NCBI GenBank assembly: GCA_013397935.1
Contig: VZRN01005622.1
Span: 4,771,661-4,835,660 of the forward strand
DNA length: 64,000 nt
Reading direction: 5' to 3'
Origin: Dasyornis broadbenti
Lineage: Eukaryota; Chordata; Aves; Passeriformes; Dasyornithidae
The translations under genes were made by a program, and so were the position numbers. Under the pieces are notes generated by a model, which saw only the letters and a program-made list of their open reading frames with translations, was not told where the DNA came from and did no database searches. Below are positions 12,301-25,900 of this stretch, piece by piece (positions within the stretch are counted from its first letter, which is position 1; each line of letters starts with the position of its first letter).

Positions 12301-15300
12301 TGGAAGAATTACTCTTGAAATACATGACTTCACAGTGTGAGAAAAATTAGCAAGACCAGGTCACAGTTAAGGAATAGATTGTTTACATACTCCATTCAGC
12401 TGAACTTAATACCGCGTGCATGTATTTTGCAGCTGTCCAAATTAATACCCATACTAATAAAAAGTTAGACGAGTAAAGACATAAAATTTAAAAAATGGAT
12501 TGTTTACTTTCTACCTTCACAGGGTTAAGAAAACATTGTACACTGGGATGACCTTCTGACATCTAAATAAATACACTTAAGAGTCTTTCTAAATATGGGG
12601 AGATATTTTTTGACCTGGTGTTGTACCACTCTATAATTACCTCCATTAAGAAAAGAATAATTAGAGCAGGAAAAAGCACAAAAACTGGAAGCCAGAATTT
12701 AACTACTAAATAATGAATGCCAACTCTTAATTTATAGTTAACGAACTAAACTGTCCCAATCCACCTATTAATATTTCATATAAATTTTGAAGAAATTAAG
12801 AAAACACTGAGCATGCATAAAATGTACAACTAGATAGTACTATCAAAGCTGAGTATTTAATGCATGAATAAATCAATCTAGAAGACTGTGTCTGAGGCAC
12901 AGGGAACTTTGTTTTATACATATTTTGAACATATAATGTGTTTAGTTACTGCTCAGGGATTAATTTAATTTTAAAAATGGAAAGAGCTTTTCCATGGCGC
13001 CAACAAAGCAACAGAACAATTAATTCTTCCAGCCTTTCAGTTTTACACATAAGGTGAGGGAAGTGGGGAGTATGTTCTGCTGAGGTACATGACTAAATTT
13101 GAAATGTCCTTTTCTAGCTTCTCTGCCTGCATGCTGCACCCTAATATTTCCAAAAGACTTGCAAAATAAGGTTTGTTTTGCTCTAGCTGGATATTAGTGC
13201 GTGCTTGGATTACAAAGAGATTTCCAAAGAAGAGGATTTCAAGGTGAACGACAGAACAGAGGTGCATTTCTGGATGGAGATGCAAGAAACAACAGAAAAC
13301 CAGCACAAAGTCTGGTTATGTGCAAATAGCACGTGTTGAGACGAACTGGGTGAAAAATGAGCCCACAGAGATCAAATCCCACAGCAGACCCTCCTGCCAA
13401 GGAGGCTGTGAGAGAGGACAGTGCTGCTATTTCTGCTTCTGGTCTGGAGCCGAGGGTGTGGAAGGGACAGGACAAAGGGAAAGGCACTGCAGAAGCAGTC
13501 ACAACCCATTACCTACCCTGACAGCTGTCCTGGTGGCCTCTGCATGCAGCTATAATCAAGAATCCAGATGGTGTGAATATCCAAAGCGAAAGCTACATTT
13601 TCAAAACTCTTGCACTGCTCATGCACAGCTTTGAGTATTGACCCAGAATTTGGAGCAAATGAAAGGATTATGCTGATTTTCCCACCCTTAATAACTGAAC
13701 CCAAAGCCAAAGAGAAAAACAGCTTTGTTTATCCATCTGTCTCCTTAATAGCTTCTGCATTTAATAAGTTAGATTTTCACTTTTGTTTCTGCTAATTAAC
13801 TAAATCTTTCCAAATTGTTTGTTACCCTCCCCAAAAACATGAGCAACCTTTGCCCTACTGAAATGAACTAATACACTTTGAAGCTGGGAAATCTTATTAA
13901 CCTGCCAAGTTATACTTAGGATGCAATTTGGAGGTTTGTCTCTAAAATACCATTGAAATTATGTTACACTTCTGAATTCTGTTTTTACTGCATATCACTA
14001 ACTATTCTGAAGTGAAAAATCTGATTTTAGTGAAAAAAAAAAAGCATAAACGACAACAATATGCCAATATCAGCTAGGCTGCCAAATCATCTACACAAAG
14101 GATGAATGGCTGATATTAGAAAAGGAAATCACTTTTGATTCTGTTGGGGCGTATGGAAGCAGAAAATCCCACGCTTGGATTTTTAGGTGCCTTGTAAAGA
14201 AAAGATTGAAGGCAAAATAATCAGACAGTAACCACAGTTACATTATTAAAACAGAAATATCTGAGGTGTAAACAGCAATATTAGCAAGACAGAAGGAAGA
14301 GTAGCCATTACCACATAGAAGACAACAGGTGAGAGGTGGAGACGTGATGTTCACTGCATATGTTCATATTGTTCTGACCGCAGATCTGTCTTTCCTCTCT
14401 TGCACGCAGAAGATAAACGCAAAACAAACCAAGAACCCAGTGAGCTTTTGGATGGCTCTTAAAGCCCACTGTGAAGTGTCACTGGGTAATTGTTGTATCT
14501 CTGTGTCAAAGTGATCTATACTGAGGCAGCTGAAGCCTCCGTTTTCCTAGTGTTGTTTATACCTGGACAATATCACGGCTTGTAGGACATTCTCTTCACC
14601 TTCCCTCATCGGCTCTAGCATGATTATAAAATTTAGCTGGCAGAAATACCCTGAATTCTTACTAAAAAGCACCAAACCCTCAATACTTACTGAGTAGTAT
14701 GTAGAGAGCTTAGGAAAGACAAAATCTGGTGACAAAAAACGGCCTACAGGCTTTTGATTAAGAATAGTCAAAGGCATTGAAGAAGCATCTGAAAAATCAA
14801 GGGCAAGGTTTATTATAATTTCACTGCCGCTTTTTTTTAGGGTAACTTTACTTCGTCAATGCCATCAAAAAATCATGTAATGTCTGACTTACATATATAT
14901 ATATTCATATTTATATTTTAAAAAAAATTATTTAGCTTCTGAACATCTGATAAAGCTTCACATAAATGAGAATTGCTTTACCATTTTAATGTGGGTCTCC
15001 AGCCATATTAAAACTGTATTAGATGCATACATCTTCTGTTTGAAGAAAAAAATTAAGCACATTCTCAAGCTGTGCCTTTCTTTCGAGTTCCAGATTCCTT
15101 TTCCTTCACTTCATTTTAATTACTTTCACTTAACTTTTAACGCTTCACAAGACTAACAGTCTGTAGATCTGCCTATTAATATCAGTATTATGTTTCTCAT
15201 ATCCCGTTATGCTTTGCCCTCCCTGGGCAAAACGAGCTGGGTGCCACCCTAGCTGCTGCAACTCTCTCTACCACGAGTTCTCAGCATCACAAACACTTGG

Positions 15301-17419
15301 ATCCAAACAAAAACCGTGTTAGACAAACCAGACCTGTGTCGTCCACTTAAAGCTCTCTCTCCTGGCTGAACTGGAGCTTTTAGTTCCAGTGGAAGAGCTC
15401 TATGGATGCTGCAGGTCCCCTGCTCCTCTAATCATTCAACCTTCCCTTTTCCAGCCCTTTTCAATCCTGTCTTACTTATGAGGAGCAGAAGTCATTTGGC
15501 TCTCCCAAGAGGCTCTTCTGCCTCTTTGAAGGTCTGCATCAAAAGTGTTTCTGTTCATTGCCCAAAATAATTTAGCAATTGTCGTTATCACCCCAGACAC
15601 TCACAAATACATCCCAGTTGATCAGCCTTATAACTTTGAAATAGTTCACATTTAATCATTTAAGCATTAAGCTGAAAAAGTACCTCCATTAGTGACTGTT
15701 CAGAGAAAAGGTCTTTTCAATAAAAGGTAGGAGGGAAGAATACACCCCGCAAAATTTGTGCCTGTTAATTCAAAAATCTGAATTTCAAACAAAAAATCTG
15801 ACGTTTCAAACAAAAGCTACGGCTGCAGAGGTTGTGAGTTGTGAGATACTTGTGATAATGACATTATAAAGTTAAATTATCTTGCATATTTTTGTTTGTG
15901 TGCTCAAAATGAGAATTCTAGTAAATCAATTTAGGCTTAAAAAAAAATCAAATTCTATTTCATGCTGCATAAAGGATGCCACTCACACGAAAGAGAACTT
16001 TTCCTTATTATGGCTCAAAAATTCATAAATAAAAAGAATTCTGTAACAAATATAAATGTCATTATGTGTGAGCTTTTTCATCTTTACTTGTTCCCAAGCC
16101 TAAAGTGAGACAATGATTGATGGGTATGTGGAAACAGTATTCCCACTACCAGTCTTGCCCTTTAGCAATCTCTCTGTACTCTTGCGCTGTTTGAAACAAT
16201 CACAGACTCTGGTGAGATACTAATGAAGATGTTTACAGTTGCCTTGAACCAAATGCAATATTTTAATTTAAATCTGATACTGATTCTCAGTGCAATGGAT
16301 GTATTGACAATACTTTATAGTCAATGCATCTCTCCAGCCTCACTTAATCCGCAGAACCAGTTATGCTGGGCTAGGGAAACTCCCAATGTCTCATGTGATC
16401 AATTTTTTTTTTTCCTTTGCCCTAAGCAGAGACTATGATGAGCTTGGAAAAACACCAAAGAGGAAGCAGACCTTTATTTTTTCAAACAAGAACATTCTAA
16501 TGTGAATTATGGCTTTTTAGACTTTTCACACAGCCACGTGAAAAACATTTTTGCAAATTTTTCTTTACTCACTTCATCTAGAAATAATGCTCTACACAGA
16601 GAACTTTAGTCATAACAGCAAGGTTAGTTTTACCAATGAGATAACTTGAACTCATAAGATAAAATCAGGTTTTGATCACTGTAGTTGGAGGGCTCTTACA
16701 CTACAAGATCTATTATCAGAATCTAGTGCAAAAGAAAACATGCATTGATGGATTTTTTTTTTATTTTTAATTATTATTATCTGAATTGTTATTTAAAAGC
16801 CAAATCTTGTATTTCTCATTCAGCTCATGTCAAACTGACAGGAAACAGAAGCTAAATTTCTAGGAAAATAAAATTATTTATTTTCAACTGAGAAAAAGTT
16901 AAATGAAAAAAACCCTTGTTTCTAACTTTGAAATTACTTGCCTGGTACTTATGCAATGCAGCCATAAAGTAAGAAGGGCTGCATGTGAGTGCTGATGACT
17001 TAAAGCCTATTTTTGCCCCATAACGTACTGCATGGTAAAGGTCTTTCACAAATTGTAAGTTTTAACACAGTTAATGGCGCTTCTGTGTTATTTTTTTAAT
17101 TAGATTATAAAATCTTCAAAGGGAAGAGAAATTAAACTGGACAAACAACAGGGGGGGGGAAAAAAAATCAATCATTCAATATTAGCAGGTCAACACTCAT
17201 TTACATTTCTTGGAATGGCATCAAGCAATTGGAGAGCTAATCAGAGACTGTGTGTAAGAAATGTATAAAGTTTAAAGGACAAAAGACTGAAGGATCCAAT
17301 ATGTAATAAAGAAACAAAGACCGCACTCCAGTGTAAAACAAACATTCTGAAGTGATATTCTTGGTTCTTCAAGCATTCTGCTTTTGTCATTTGTTCTACT
17401 TTTTGTGGGGTTTTTCTCA
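9390..17419. other. Long unique non-coding stretch
   Basis: About 8 kb of AT-rich sequence has no gene, LINE or LTR I can identify. Small simple tracts lie inside: T16 at 12159-12174, about A12 at 14031-14042, and G9 followed by A-rich sequence at 17151-17168. Two adjacent near-copies of an aatctga-tttcaaacaaaa motif lie near 15774-15814. GC rises modestly at 13380-13520 and 15220-15500 without recognisable coding content. The open frames, up to 104 codons, are unremarkable. Confidence 0.55.
11504..11524 (+). other. Two adjacent G runs
   Basis: G7 at about 11504-11510 and G6 at about 11519-11524 are separated by 'aaacgcca'. A further G7 lies near 11654. Four separate G tracts in close spacing are not present, so this is not a canonical intramolecular G-quadruplex. 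Confidence 0.5.
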
Positions 17420-17443
17420 CTTATAAACTTAAAAGTTTATAAG
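17420..17443. repeat. Perfect 11-bp inverted repeat
   Basis: The arms cttataaactt (17420-17430) and aagtttataag (17433-17443) are exact reverse complements around a 2-base centre. The spacer is too short for a stable RNA loop, so it acts as a DNA palindrome or cruciform rather than a hairpin RNA. It is AT-rich, which makes chance origin easier. Confidence 0.85.
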
Positions 17444-17686
17444 GAAACGACACACTGAAAAAAATACAAACAGAAAAATATCCTGAAGGGCAAAACACAC
17501 AAACAGATGGAAAGAGGCCAAGCAGATCTGCAATACTGAGTGTTTTATACATTTCACCTTGGCTGAGTTCACGGTTTCCAACTGAATTGATCCAAAGTTG
17601 TCTGCCTTAATAGTATTAGAAGAAAAATGTAAAACACACATAGTAAATAAAACTGCTGGTCTGAAATGACTGGGACAGTGGCAAGC

Positions 17687-17715
17687 GAAGTGTAATGCTG
17701 TAGGCATTACACTTC
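17687..17715. repeat. Perfect 12-bp inverted repeat with 5-base loop
   Basis: The arms gaagtgtaatgc (17687-17698) and gcattacacttc (17704-17715) are exact reverse complements around the loop tgtag. On either strand this folds into a short stem. It is too short for a microRNA precursor and no T run follows, so no terminator role is implied. Confidence 0.85.
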
Positions 17716-20700
17716 TGGTTTAGATTCTCTTACTACTTATAACACCCTGTCTGTTTGCAAGAGGCACAACTTACATTTTCAAGGACAGCGTGCTGGAAAC
17801 CTGAAGGGTCTTCTTTCTTCTCTGTTCCTCTGCTGCCAGGCAATTAGTCGCAGGAGGAGAAATGGAGAATGTGATTCTCCTTGAGCCATACCAAGATTCA
17901 CACCGGGAAGAAGCAATTTCGCAGTGCTGAGTTATGAACTGATCACAAGGCCTTGAAGCTGCCTGAGTGAGGGGGCAGCTCCCATTAACAGCCGACAAAA
18001 TGTCATCTTTGTCTCCGACGGGCCAGATGTGAATGATTCTGTGCAGCAACAAGCCAAGGCGTCAGAGCTGAGCAGGTCTGGCTCTGCCCACGGCTGCAGA
18101 TGCTGGCAGACCCTGCAGATGTGCTGCTCGCTCCAAAAAGTGTCCCCTGCACCTGGGGAAAGGCGTGGACACCTTCTCCCAGCAAAAAGGCTCCCAGTGG
18201 CAGTGTCCCAGCACACCAAGGTGTGGGGTCATAGCCAACCTCAACAAAATGAATATCTTCAGGTCTAGTCCCAGGGCTAGGCGTGTTTGCATGGGCTTTC
18301 AAAATTATATTTGGAAATGAGATTTCAATAGAGAAAAGTACTCAGTGAACAATATGAGTTTTATTAGAAATAAAGGGCCTAACTCCTCAGTTCATCACTC
18401 CAGGATTATATTAATGAATTTCCACGGAGTTATATCCAGTGAAAAACTCCTCAGATTTGAACCATCATAAACCAAGAAAAATGGACTTTTTGCCCATTAT
18501 GTGTATAGTAGGACACTTTCAGTGGTGAAAGGCAAGGTTTGGGAGGGAGCAGAAGAGGGAAGCACACTTTCTTTTTTGCCTGTCCCACCTTCCAGTTTTT
18601 GCATATTACGAACACCATCTTCCTCTTTACATATATATATATATTTCAAGCACTGCGTGAAATCAATTTGCTCAAGTGCCTGATATTAATATAATTTTAG
18701 TTAGTCTATGGGTTAAGTTACCTACTTGAATGAATATTTTTTCCTGAAATGAAAGAAAGCAGAAACAGATGGAGAGTGTATTAATATCTACACATTAGTA
18801 TCACTGACAAGATTGACAGTCAATGAAATTTTAGATTTTATGACTCAACTGTTTTAACAAGAAAATATTAATGCAAGGCAGTCGATAGTTTCTTTTGGGG
18901 GCTTGAAAAACCACTGGCTTGTAAAATCTGTTTCTAAAATTTGGCTTTGTGACTGAATATAACTTTTCGTAGTTACAACATCTCTTTCTCTACCAGAACA
19001 CTTTGGTCTTCATCTACATTGTGGAAAGAAGCATTATGTATTTACCATCTTCAATGGTTTTAATCTTAGCACTAAATTCAGTATTTATGAAATCGAGCCA
19101 TTACACACAATCCTACCACCAAGTCAGAAGCAGCAGGGAACAGAGAGGAAAAGCTGCACCAAACCCACAGCAGCAACTTCTCCAAGCAGTGGCATTAATG
19201 TCCAGATGCACTTGTGACCATCTTTGCAGACACGTCGCTTTTGCTTTTCATTACAGCACACGCCAAATAAAATTAAACTACTCCTGGAATTGGTCAGACC
19301 AGGAAATGGAAAACGTTTCCATTAGGCGCAAGGGAAGGCAGGATTGAGATAAAAGGTTTCATCCGTTTTTGGCAGATGAAAGGGCGTAAGTGAAAGTACA
19401 ACTTTTATGTTGCCCTCAGGTGTGGAGTTTTTTAAAGGCTGAGCCCAGAGCTGTTACTGCGTGTTGCTGACAAAACATATGAATATAATGAGGTTAAGGC
19501 TAAAGGAAACCCTCAGAAATGCTAAAGTGCTCTCAGAGACTTTCTCAAAAGAATGCAGTTTTTCCTGTAAATCCGCTGCAGGAGTCTTTCTCTTGCCTGT
19601 TTTCCAGCCCTGTGCAGCCAGACAGGAGCAGTTTAGGAGCAGGAAGCGCCAGGGTGTCACTTCTGGTCATCCTAGGAGCAGCCCACAGGATGCTGAGAAT
19701 TGTTTTGGCTCCTAATTGCTCTAGAGTTAGCCAAACAATATCCAGTACCATTTCCTTCCAGATGTGCAGTGATATGAACACGTAATCCCACACATGGATA
19801 CTAAGGACACGGGATCTGGGAAAGGGAAGGAGTCTTCTGACCTCAGCACACTGATGCAAAAATGATATTTCTCTAACTGGCAGGGATGGATTTTCATTCA
19901 TCCTCCTGTAATCAAAAGTTGATGCAAACTCAAAAAACTCATACAGGTCTTATCATTTGGGTCACCAGTTCCAAAACCCTAAAAAAATATATTTTTTGAG
20001 GGTTGTTTATTCACTGTAGGCATGAAAATTTGAAGCATCTGGCTTGTCTGACACCATATAGATAAGCAGAGGGATAGACATGGCAGACAGAATAGAAACT
20101 GATATAAAAAACATTCATTAGGGAGTTTTTAATAGATTTTAGTATTGCCCAGTTTAAATTATTTAATATAGTCAAATTAGTTCCAGTGATATTTTGGTAT
20201 TGGTGTACAGCCAGTTTTACCAAGACTTGAGGAATAAAGAAAGGTTTATTTTTACACCAATTTTATACTTCTATTATATAAAGTTAAGGGGGAAAAAAAT
20301 CAGAAACAGGGATTAAGTGCTTCAAGAATAATCCAAGAATGAGTTTTCCTATTTGTCGATGGATCAGCAAAACCAGAACCTTTGAATGTCCCAAGAAAGC
20401 AGTTTAAGAGGATATGCTACATAATTTTGAAGAAGTCATTTCTAGTATTACTACTTGTGACTTTTCCCCCCCAAAAATAATAGCTTTCAAAGTGCTTTTG
20501 TAATCACTGAATTGTAATCACAACAGAAAGATAATTAATAAAGTAAATTAGTCTGAACATTGTCATGCTATCATTTAGCATAACTTTAGTACAGTCTAAC
20601 AGCCTTTGATACTTCCCCATTTTTGGGCGGTTGTATTTTAAATCTTTACCTTCTGTGAGTGCAATGTATATTTATTCATAAAGTCTGTATAAACAGCAAA

Positions 20701-21294
20701 GCCTCTGCAAAAGATTTACCTGCTCTGAAGGAAGTAGAAAAATGGTTTATTCTGTAGGCTGGGAAAACCATGGATTCTAAATATTTGTTTCCTTTCAGCC
20801 TCAGAAGAACCACATCCTGAGCTGGAAGGGGCCCAGCAGGATCAACAAAACATTTTCATGCGTTCGCTTTTGTGACAAATAATAAAGATTTTAATATGAG
20901 ATGTGGGTGCAAATTCAACCTTTTTTGATTCGTTTTCCCATGCAACCCCTGGCAAAGCACTTCAAGGCTCTTTCTTCAGTCTGGACTACGAATCCGCAAA
21001 CATTCTGCCTGGAGCAAGTAAAACTTTTTTTTAAAAAAACAAACAAAAAAAGTAAAACAAAACATGCAAAAGGAATAACTGTATTGAGAATTCCCCCAAA
21101 TCTCCCTTTTTAATAAGTAACCAATCAAAACCAAAATAAAGAGGAAAATAAGCAGCTGCATTCCACTAGACCTTATCTTTAATATTCTTTTCCTTTTCCC
21201 ATACAAGGAAACAATAATGAGAGAAAGCAGGAATATTCTAGTAGGAAATTCAAAGAAGAGGGAAACAAAAGCTTATATGAAAAAAGGCCTGGAC
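17716..21294. other. Unique non-coding stretch with one GC-rich block
   Basis: About 17800-18290 is GC-richer and has overlapping open frames of 60-99 codons on both strands, none recognisable. An (AT)7 run lies at 18631-18644. I see nothing else above background. Confidence 0.55.
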
Positions 21295-21368
21295 AATAAA
21301 CAAAATACAATAAAATACAATAAAATACAATAAAATACAATAAAATGCAATAAAATACAATAAAATAG
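21295..21368. repeat. 10-bp tandem array with AATAAA in each unit
   Basis: Six 10-bp units of the form taaaatacaa, one with a C-for-A-type change (taaaatgcaa), follow a diverged leader unit. AATAAA occurs at 21295, 21309, 21319, 21329, 21339, 21349 and 21359. Because 10 is not a multiple of 3, the minus strand stays open in two frames and gives a repetitive hydrophobic peptide (positions 21179-21573). This is an artefact of the repeat and does not indicate a membrane protein. Confidence 0.92.
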
Positions 21369-22665
21369 TTGGGTTTAAGAATAAGAAATAAATAAGAAAT
21401 GTTACCAGAATACTCATACAAGTATCTGGTGTGAAGATAAACATAAAGAGGTTATCTAGATTTCTGCTAATATCCAGAGGATATTTGTTGCCTTTTCCAC
21501 AAGGAAAGTAAATTAAGTTAAACCAAAGGGAAGAATTTAAAACTGATAGCAATTGCCCCTCTCTACAATGCATAATTAGCTCTCATTCATTATATCTCTT
21601 TCCATTTTTTTCCACAAAAACAATAAATAAGTTCAAACCACAGCACAGAAAGAGTCTGAGGCATTATTATCTCTTTTATGAAAGAACATGTCTCCTTTAC
21701 CTGAGAAAAAAAAATATTTACGTGACTGGAGGGAGATCCCACAGGGAAGAATCATCATTGTCCACTCTGAGACTTTTGCTATTAACCTTGAAGCTGGTGA
21801 TGCTGCTTTCTACCCATGAAAAGATGGACCTGAACTGGTGAGAATCAGCTGAAAAATGTCTCCATCCCGAATGCAGCCTTGGGAAAAAGAATCTTCCCTC
21901 CCAAACCCAGCAGAGACATTACCATGGAGTTTGTTCAGAGTTGAACAGGAGTTTAAATATGGATTTTCTTAATGGCCATGGATGTTCACTCTGGAGCTAC
22001 ATGAGTTTCAGAGGATGATGTGAGGATGAGTCAGTGGCGTTACTTAATTGTTTTAAAGGCCAAAGCTAGGATGGTCTGGAAGTGCAATGTTGCAATAAGT
22101 TATTTGAACAGCAATGTTGGTGAAGCTAAAGGTCAACCTGATGAGCTAACAATTTTTTTTCTTTTTTTTTTTTTTTTAATTAATCTCTCTAGAGACCAAA
22201 AATAATATTTTTAGTTACAATAAAACCATATCCCAATGGTAAGACATGGAGGAGGCAGGGTGCTTGTTACTTAAATCTACAGAAAAGTTCAAAGACATAA
22301 AATGCCTGCATGGGTCCATGTGCCTTGGGTTCTGGGAGAGCTGATCCCTGTGTACGTTTTGAAGAAGTTGTCTTGTGCACTGCAGCCCAGCACTTGCTTT
22401 TGATGTCTGTTAAATACTGAAGTGGTTTTTGGAATGCTTAGAAATTTTAAAATCCTCCGCAGCAGTGAGGGAAAAAAGAAAATGTTTTACCACTGTGAGG
22501 AGAAAATTCCTTTTCTATAGTAATTGAAAAGAGAATTTGAGGTGCTGAGAAGTGGAGAAGAAAAAAAAACCCTTTTGTTTCATATTTTTTCCTATCTATT
22601 TTCAAACAACTTATAAAGATGGGAAGGCTTTTATCTTTTTTTTTAAAACAACTTTAAAAAGTGGG

Positions 22666-22669
<4 letters not shown>
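21369..22669. other. Unique non-coding stretch
   Basis: No gene is seen. A T-rich tract lies at about 22152-22178. Confidence 0.6.

Positions 22670-22702
<33 letters not shown>
22670..22702. repeat. Poly(T) run of 33
   Basis: An uninterrupted T33 run. The same 'gggaaggtttt'-like lead-in occurs about 50 bases upstream (22621-22634) before a T-rich stretch, so the two may be a slipped local duplication. No retrocopy body is seen on the 5' side of the minus-strand A tail. Confidence 0.9.
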
Positions 22703-22709
<7 letters not shown>

Positions 22710-22934
22710 TACACCCTGAAATACAGTTATTCTACGAGATAACAGCATGGATCTAACTTAGTGGCTGTCTTTTGACTACTAAGACATGTTAAATTTTTAT
22801 CTACAAAACCACTTTGCAGTATAATTAGGAACTGGGTTAAAGCTTGTGGCTGTGAATGGGTTTCTTCACCATACACACACATAATGATAGGACAAGCAAA
22901 TACAGAATATTACTTGCTGGGCAGAGCACAGAAT
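22703..22934. other. Short unique spacer
   Basis: I see nothing recognisable between the T33 run and the A-rich tract. Confidence 0.6.
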
Positions 22935-22972
22935 TAAAAAAAAAAAACAAACAAACAAAACAAAAAAAAAAA
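22935..22972. repeat. A-rich tract with (AAAC)n
   Basis: A12, three or so AAAC units and a second A run form a typical low-complexity A-rich tract. Confidence 0.88.
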
Positions 22973-25900
22973 GAGTAGGAATGTTGTACTTCAAATTCCT
23001 GAACTGCTACTGGCATCAGACAAAAATCAGATCAATCCTCTTTCAGTGACACAGTAAACTACAATCTCAAAATCTGATAGGCACATTCTCCCCAAATTCT
23101 TCCCCCTAATTTCATTGTCCTTCCTTCATTTTGTCTTGATCTGACCTATTCTTGGATCCAAAATATAATCTCCACCCCATTTTCCAGCTGTGATATTATA
23201 TTTTATTGTTCTCTACTTCCTTTGGGGCTCTTTCTTTTCTAATTATCACACTAAGTAGATCTGGCTTTCTTGCTCACAGCTTGATCACTTTTTTCATGTG
23301 TGATACCATCTGCCTAATAGGCTTTCTTTTCTGACTTGGGGGGGAGGAGGAGCTGCCATTGTGGATTCTGCTGTGTATCCTCAGAGATTTTAATCCGTGT
23401 TTTCTTATCATTAAAAAAAGGAGGGGAAAAAAAAAAAAACCCGTCTCATTTTATAGCTGATTTCAGCAACAAGTATTTTAGCCACAACAGAATATGCTTT
23501 TTCTGCAGCATGTTCACGCAAAGCTCATAGCCAGTTGTATTTCCTATTCAAATGTTTATATCCAAGCAGAGACAGTCATCATATGCATGCCCTGAAAGAA
23601 GCGTATTTCCTTTATTTTGTCTACTGTCGGAGTAAAAGTCTCACCTAGCACATATCACAATTGACCTGATTGATTTTACAGATATTAATAATGCAATCCT
23701 GATTATGAGAGCAGACCTAATAATTTTAAGATGATTGTTTCTGTTAGACAAATTAGTAATAGAAATGCTCCAAGAAATTAAATACTCAGCTGCCAGTGGG
23801 GAGCATGGGTGCCTGGGGCTGAATTGAGATGAGCTTGAACAATTCCATATCCCTGCTGGAAGAAGGATCCCGCTCTTTGTGTGCAACCATGCCCGTGGCG
23901 TAAGTGCCAGAATATCACCATCTAATTTATTTACTGTGTGATTCATTGATTAATCATTTCTTTGCATTCCATGACACAGAACACTACACAGAAACACCTC
24001 CTCCCTGCCAGGGCTGGGTTTGTGGATCAAGAGAGCCGTGTGAAAACTAGGGAGACAATAATAGCAGAACAAATTTGTTCTGTATATTTTACTTTCACAA
24101 GGGATTGTCTCACTGCTTGAGTTTGTGAAGGGAGTTATAATTGACACTTGGAGGTAAAACACAATGTCATTTAGTCTGTGACATAAAAACAGGAAAATAC
24201 TGAAGCAGCATCCTCATTTGCTGAGGCTCACGTTAAAAATTCACACTTGGAAAATCTTGTCATACCTTTGCTCATACTTTATGAAATCCTGGCCATCTCA
24301 GGTTTCATGGCAAAGTCCTTCTTGATTTCTAGAGCACCGAAGATTTATCCACATTAAGCCATTATTTGCTATGTTGAAGCCTTTGCATAAATGGCATCAA
24401 ACTTACATAAAAAAACTGCGTTAAGAACAAGGCTGTGACCACTTAGCCTCTAACTGAGGAGTGAGTCCTCACTTTTTCCACTTGACTGTTCTATTTATTG
24501 TTACACCATCAACCCTGCTAGACAAAACCCCAGATTTACAGGTGACTTGACGGAATGTCAGTGACTTCACTGAGTTTACCGAATCAAGAAGTTAGGCCTG
24601 GATTTTTGGGACATATCAAAACATACCTTCAAGGAAATAGCGCTTCGAATAATACCAATTTATGACATTAATGGACAAGCAGGACAGGATTTATGGAAGC
24701 CTTCCCAGCAGGCCTGATAGATGGGGTAAGGCACCCATAATTGTTCAAATATCAGCTGTGTGGCATCTGCCTCACAGGCACTTGATTAGAATCATAACAC
24801 CGGTGAAGATTAATTCCTTACCTTTGACTGTGCGTAGAGTCATCATTTCCTGTTTCACTTGATGTTTCCACATTGGAAGAAATCCACTTACCACCCTTAG
24901 CACTGAATCGAAGCCAAAGTCACTTTGTTGTCGCTGCTGTTTAAACACAAACCAGCCACCCCAAGCAGGCACATGCCTGATGACAGACAGGGTGATCTAG
25001 AGAACACAGGGCTGGTGCAGGGAGCACTCCAGAAGCTGGTGAAGCTGTTCCTTCACCTGAAGTGGAACGGCTGCCTATCTCCAGTCACCTGAGTGCACTG
25101 CTCTTTCAGCTGAAACATGCTTCAGTGCACTGCACAATTATTCTGCCATCTGCACAACGCCAGCCCAACCAATACACGGGGAACCTGGATATAGCCACAA
25201 ACACATTAATTGTACTGGTAAACCTTTTTCACAGATCAATACTGTTCCTCTACACTAACCTGGATGCAATGCAGCAGAAGCCAGTAAATCTCAGTTGTTC
25301 ATTAATTCTGTCATCAGAGGTTGCGTACAGAGCTCCATTTTCATTACTGTTGCTTTATTTGATATCTCTGTGGATATTGAATAGACTCTCACGAGTATTC
25401 TGCTACACTCGACTGAATTGTTTGACTTTTCACCCATGTTTCTTGAGAGACTGCAGTCTGACACAATTCAATACCTATTACCTGTGGGTTAGCCTGAGTA
25501 CCTGTGAAAGGCATTCCTTCCTTCAGCTCTCGCTTACAGGAGCCTGATAATGTTGGAACTGCACGGGCAGTTGGACACCTGGTAGGATATACAACAGATG
25601 TGCAAAGACTGGACACTCAGATTTGTATAACTTTATGGTCAGGTCCACTCCATTCTTGAATTTATCCACCATCATGCAAAGAAATATTCCACTCTGTGGG
25701 GAAGGAAAAAAAAAAAAAAAAAAGCAGCACTTTTCTGTCTCATAAGGAAGATTGGCCTAAACTTTTACCTCAAAGTAGGTGGGGATGAAATTAAGTTATA
25801 ATGAAAACATAAGTGAGAAAATAAGAACACAGGTAGCTTAAAAATAATAATTAAGAAAAAAGTACAGACAATGGAGAAAAGAAATGAAAGAGACAGATTA

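Noticed and set aside
18501..18683. 60-codon frame ending in a tyrosine/isoleucine run near 18631
   Set aside because: The run comes from the (AT)7 microsatellite, and the rest is unrecognised.
21179..21573. Overlapping minus-strand hydrophobic frames with a repeated tyrosine/phenylalanine motif
   Set aside because: They are entirely explained by translation of the 10-bp tandem repeat in two frames.
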